Of a stretch of 27,638 nt of DNA, positions 24,518 to 27,638 are shown piece after piece. Position 1 is the first letter of the stretch. Each line of letters opens with the position of its first letter. A program made the position numbers and the translations under genes. Location: NCBI GenBank assembly GCA_963722665.1, contig CAVRNW010000035.1, positions 1 through 27,638 of the forward strand, given 5' to 3'. The DNA comes from Site-B1 sp963722665. Lineage in GTDB: Bacteria > Bacteroidota > Bacteroidia > Flavobacteriales > Flavobacteriaceae. The notes below the pieces were generated by a model. That model saw nothing but the letters and a program-made list of their open reading frames with translations, was not told the DNA's origin and ran no database searches.

Positions 24518-24654
24518 TTGGCAACAACGTGTATAATTAATTGCTTTGGTCGTTGCTTATTTGGAAAATTCCTTCGGAATTTTCTCGCGTTCGTTTTTGT
24601 TTACTAAATTAGTTGCTTAAACACGCAACTAACCATACACAAAACACGTTGGAG
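24518..24654 (+). repeat. attC-like site 7 (end of cassette 7)
   Basis: R'' TTGGCAAC is complementary to the start of cassette 7 (GTTGCCAA at 23727). The core CGTGTATAATTAATTGC pairs with GCAACTAACCATACAC, and AAAACA is unpaired before CGTTG. An inner hairpin GAAAATTCC-TTC-GGAATTTTC lies in the centre. Confidence 0.78.
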
Positions 24655-24925
24655 TACATTCAGCTAAAGCTGACCAAAGTTGCTCCACAACTGCGTTGTT
24701 CCCACCCCTTTGGAAATGTACTCCAACGTCCCGCTATGCCAAATCACATTTAGCTTTTCGCATTCTTGGGAATCGTACCTAAAACAGCTTTTACTGCCCA
24801 TCGAGGGAAAACGTTCACCAACAATCGCTATATGTAATTTGATCACGTTCTACTTGTCTTTTAATTTTTTTGTGAATAAATTCACACCAAATTAAAACCC
24901 AGAACGTAACTACGCATAGCGGGAC
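24648..24925 (+). mobile_element. 278-bp cassette without a convincing gene (cassette 8)
   Basis: Between the cassette start (GTTGGAGTACATT, 24648) and its R'' (AATGTACTCCAAC, 24715-24727) lie only about 54 bases; the rest is the attC-like site. Short open frames of 60-71 codons on both strands span the palindrome and look like chance. The cassette recurs at 27309 with the same length and one visible difference (CCATCG versus CCTTCG). The 13-bp end complementarity could fold the short body into a stem-loop RNA. I see no gene in 24503-25016 apart from the sites described. Confidence 0.7.
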
Positions 24926-24932
24926 GTTGCCT
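24715..24932 (+). repeat. attC-like site 8 (end of cassette 8), long symmetric type
   Basis: CAACGTCCCGCTATGC (24724-24739) pairs perfectly over 16 bp with 24914-24929. There is no 5-base bulge, unlike the other sites. Inner stems include ACGTTCT/AGAACGT and GTGAAT-AA-ATTCAC. R'' is complementary to its own cassette start over 13 bp. Confidence 0.75.
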
Positions 24933-25016
24933 GCAATGGAAACTGAAAATTACCCAACAAAGGGTATTGAATCGAATTAAATTAAAAGCTATTATTAATT
25001 ACAAAAATTTTGAGTT

Positions 25017-27175
25017 ATGAAAAAAATAATTTTAACCCTGATTTTTGCCTCAATTACAATCTACACCCAATCACAAACTTCCATAGAATTAAATGGTAGT
25101 ACCGACTTTGTTTCTGTTCAAGATAATCCTTCATTGGATATCTCTGGAGATTTTACAATAGAAGCTTGGATAAAACCTAATGACATAAGTTTTGAGAAAA
25201 CCATTTTAATTAAAGGTAATAATGGACAATGTGGGAATTATGGTTTATTTATTAAAGATGGTAATTTGGCATATGTTTCTGGTGGCGAATGTGGTTGGAA
25301 TGGAAGAGGTGCAAACTCAAATCTCACAGTTAATATTTGGCAACATATAGCCGTTGTAGGAGATGGTAATAATCTTAAGTTATACATTGACGGAGTTCTT
25401 ACAGATGAAATTACACTTACCTCTTTAAATGGTGTTTTAAACAATGATGAATTATGGATTGGTCGGTCTGTTTTTTCCACAACTAATTTCTTTTTTGACG
25501 GTAATATGATGAAGTCAGAATTTGGAATCAAGTGAGTGCGCAAGCCGAAATTCAAAACAATTTGAACACTGAACTATCTGGATTAGAAAGTGGTTTAGTC
25601 GCTTATTATAAATTGGACGATATTGAAACTGCTTGTGATGTCGAAGATTGTAGCGTAAATGAGAATCATGGAACTGGAATCAATATTGCAACTCAACTAA
25701 TCCACCATCTTACATTAACGACCAATCAACCAACCTAACCAATGTTGCTTGTGGAGTAACATTTAATGATTGCATAACATTCGCTGGTGAATTTCAACTT
25801 TTTGTTGATTCGATAATGTTGAATTTGCAAAGTCCTAATGATGTTAGTTTCTTAAATGATGTCAATCAAGTTACTCAAGCGATAGAAGATTTAAAGTATT
25901 ATTATAATAACAGAACTGAAATTGTAGATGAGTACTACAATTTTTTGGAAAATATGTGTACTACTTATGCTGTATTTTTTCAAGTAAATCAAACTTTCGA
26001 TGATACGCAATATTTATATTTAGGGTCGTTTAGAGAACAAGTACATATGTTCTTAAGGGATTATTTAAGATATTATCCTGAAAAGGAGAATCAATTCTTA
26101 TCTGCTCTAGATTTATCCAACGCAAACGCTATTAAGTATTTAAACATTTGGAATGATTATGAAATTTTAGTAGTTGATAATTATAGCTTGACCAATCTGC
26201 AATTAGACGTTATTAGTGATATACTTGCAACTATTCCGAGCAATATAACTAATTTAGGTACAGTTCTTTACAGAGAATTTTACACTAACAATTTTCAAAA
26301 TGCAATTTATACCACGCAGTTTGTTAGTGCTATTAATTCGTTTGGAAATAATATTGGAGCAGTTAATGACAACGGTTTTCCTGATAACTTTCAACCATCA
26401 ATTTCTGACTTATTTTCTATAGCTTTAAGTCATGAAATTTGTCATACCATTGATGCCGACTACATTAGCTTTAATTCTCATCTTAAACTGGAAAAACATC
26501 TTCATACTGTATAATTCATAACTTGCAGCAAGTATCTACAACAAAGTTTTCAACATAGGAGGAAACAACTTCATTTTACAAGTTTTTTAGTATTTGGCTA
26601 ATGTATCTTTCAATAATTCAATACTTACTCTTGAGTTAGCAATCGACAGATTCAATGATGGTTTTAAACAACCAATTAATCAATTTATATTAATGGCTGA
26701 TGCTCTATCATCAGAAGGAAATACCACTCAATTTTATAGGATTGATGAAAATTCAAATGTAAATTTGACTACTCATAATATCGAGAGAAACACAAATGGA
26801 TTTATTGATAAAATTTACATTACCAGTCAATGTGCGATTGAATTCACTTATGACGTAAACAACTTTGTTACTAGTATGGTCATTCCAGATTTGAATAGCA
26901 ATGCTTGTGACACATCGTTAAGTATTATAGATTTAGACTTTGTCAATAATATTAAAGCCTTTCCAAACCCAACAGACGGTTTATTGTATTTATCAAACGA
27001 TAATTCAGATTCTGAATTTAATATAAGAGTTTATGATATTTACGGAAAGGTAATTTTTGCTGAATACAAAACCAATCAAATAGACCTGGCGGAATTAAAT
27101 GATGGAGTTTATTTTGTAGAAACAACTTCAATTTCTAGAAATACAAAGACAGTAATAAAAGTTATCAAAAAATAA
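25017..27175 (+). CDS. Secreted LamG / HExxH metallopeptidase-like / T9SS-sorted protein, frameshifted (cassette 9)
   Basis: The gene encodes one product of about 720 aa split over several frames. It has a signal peptide (MKKIILTLIFASITIYTQSQ), a LamG/concanavalin-like domain (residues about 22-200: DFTIEAWIKP, WQHIAVVGDG, LYIDGVL) and a middle domain with S-H-E-I-C-H-T-I-D (DNA 26428-26454), a canonical HExxH zinc motif. The C-terminal type A sorting domain (AFPNPTDGLLYLS to VIKVIKK, about 80 residues) directs export by the type IX system. One base is missing near 25508 and one near 25703. A third disturbed zone lies at 26490-26594, where several corrections would be needed. Removing the first two breaks gives continuous sequence. 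The substrate is unknown; adhesion plus proteolysis is plausible. Confidence 0.72.
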
Positions 27176-27182
27176 AACCACA

Positions 27183-27315
27183 GCAGGCAACAATGGCTAT
27201 AAGTAATTGCTTGTTCTCGCCTACTTTGGAAATTCCACGGAATTTCCAACTTGGTGTGTACTTGCAAAGTTAAGTGCTAAACCACGCAACTACTCATAGC
27301 CGAGACACGTTGGAG
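27183..27315 (+). repeat. attC-like site 9 (end of cassette 9)
   Basis: R'' GCAGGCAAC is complementary to the start of cassette 9 (GTTGCCTGC at 24926). The core GGCTAT pairs with ATAGCC, GAGACA is unpaired, then CGTTG. The inner hairpin is GGAAATTCC-AC-GGAATTTCC. Confidence 0.78.
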
Positions 27316-27586
27316 TACATTCAGCTAAAGCTGACCAAAGTTGCTCCACAACTGCGTTGTTCCCACCCCTTTGGAAATGTACTCCAACGTCCCGCTATGC
27401 CAAATCACATTTAGCTTTTCGCATTCTTGGGAATCGTACCTAAAACAGCTTTTACTGCCCTTCGAGGGAAAACGTTCACCAACAATCGCTATATGTAATT
27501 TGATCACGTTCTACTTGTCTTTTAATTTTTTTGTGAATAAATTCACACCAAATTAAAACCCAGAACGTAACTACGCATAGCGGGAC
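27309..27586 (+). mobile_element. Second copy of the 278-bp gene-less cassette (cassette 10)
   Basis: Same length and sequence as cassette 8 apart from one base, and again bounded by GTT on both sides. The two copies flank the large cassette 9, so recombination between them would release cassette 9 together with one copy. No convincing gene is seen from 27176 to the window end. Confidence 0.7.
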
Positions 27587-27593
27587 GTTGCAG
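27376..27593 (+). repeat. attC-like site 10 (end of cassette 10)
   Basis: Copy of site 8, with the same 16-bp perfect outer stem and 13-bp R'' match to its own cassette start. Confidence 0.75.
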
Positions 27594-27638
27594 TCAATTT
27601 TGACCTACCGATTATTATCTACGAAACACTTTACGCTA
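27587..27638 (+). mobile_element. Start of cassette 11, cut by the window edge
   Basis: GTTGCAGTCAATT follows the tenth site. By the rule of the array its own attC-like site, beyond the window, should carry a 5' box close to TGACTGCAAC. Confidence 0.5.

Larger units (their letters stand above)
18830..27638 (+). mobile_element. Integron-like cassette array (ten complete cassettes and one partial)
   Basis: Cassettes start at GTT positions 18830, 21034, 21473, 21926, 22366, 23287, 23727, 24648, 24926, 27309 and 27587. Each complete cassette ends with a long imperfect palindrome. Its 5' box, ending AAC, is the reverse complement of the cassette's own first bases: GTTCTATGCC with GGCATAGAAC, GTTAGCCTT with AAGGCTAAC (one more A precedes), GTTGCCAA with TTGGCAAC, GTTGCCTGC with GCAGGCAAC, and GTTGGAGTACATT with AATGTACTCCAAC. 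All genes are on plus. This organisation is that of integron cassettes with attC sites, in a Bacteroidota chromosome with a non-IntI recombinase. The right edge of the array is outside the window. Confidence 0.85.

Noticed and set aside
24550..24590. GAAAATTCC-TTC-GGAATTTTC hairpin as a transcription terminator
   Set aside because: There is no T tract after the stem, and it sits in the centre of an attC-like palindrome, with a similar hairpin in site 9.
24664..24895. Open frames of 60 and 71 codons on both strands in the 278-bp cassettes
   Set aside because: They run through the palindromic site on opposite strands, have no plausible start context or protein character, and repeat only because the cassette repeats.
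24648..27586. The two 278-bp copies as the ends of a composite transposon or as MITEs
   Set aside because: No target-site duplication or transposase is present. Both ends obey the cassette junction rule, and the internal 13-bp and 16-bp complementarities fit attC-like sites.

Overview
The window is low-GC DNA from a bacterium of the phylum Bacteroidota, most likely a member of the Flavobacteriaceae. The evidence is TAnnTTTG-type promoter boxes (several with TTG about 19-20 bp upstream), the typical gene order around nusB/DUF1573/yajC/ABC exporter/PUR protein, a type IX secretion sorting domain and DUF6090-type proteins. No tRNA, rRNA or CRISPR array was seen.

Positions 1-18,740 are mostly ordinary chromosome. 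Left to right they hold: a three-gene minus-strand operon (outer-membrane porin, secreted covalent-FMN-type flavoprotein, partial membrane protein); an ICMT-like methyltransferase; pyrD, lysE and HMG-CoA lyase on minus; pepT, dinB and ydeI-like on plus; gluconate permease plus an SMP-30 lipoprotein; nusB, DUF1573 and yajC with a clear terminator; an ABC exporter and a PUR-family protein; csaA, a bile-acid-type symporter and an acyltransferase; and a thioredoxin-like protein. HMG-CoA lyase, pepT and nusB are each broken by a single-base shift, mostly in or beside a homopolymer, which looks more like sequence error than decay.

Positions 17,609-27,638 are the remarkable part: an integron-like system. 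A tyrosine recombinase of 376 aa lies 4 bp after the thioredoxin gene. It is followed by a promoter-bearing attI-like segment and then by at least ten complete cassettes, all with genes on the plus strand. Each cassette ends in a 130-218 bp imperfect palindrome that behaves like attC. The 5' box of each palindrome (ending AAC) is the reverse complement of the first 8-14 bases of its own cassette (starting GTT), not necessarily of the next one. This is what a circular cassette joined by recombination at G/TT predicts. The recombinase lacks the integron-integrase (IntI) insertion and carries an extra N-terminal region. It is transcribed towards the array rather than away from it.

Cassette contents in order are: (1) SdpR-like repressor, SdpI-like immunity protein and an alpha/beta hydrolase; (2,3,4,6) four copies of a cassette for a 60-aa two-helix membrane protein, two of them damaged; (5) a DUF6090-like membrane protein; (7) a winged-helix protein with a C-terminal membrane helix; (8,10) two almost identical 278-bp cassettes with no convincing gene; (9) a large secreted LamG/HExxH/T9SS protein; (11) a cassette cut by the window edge. 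Cassette 1 contains about ten single-base indels with the reading otherwise intact, so low consensus quality there must be excluded before calling decay.
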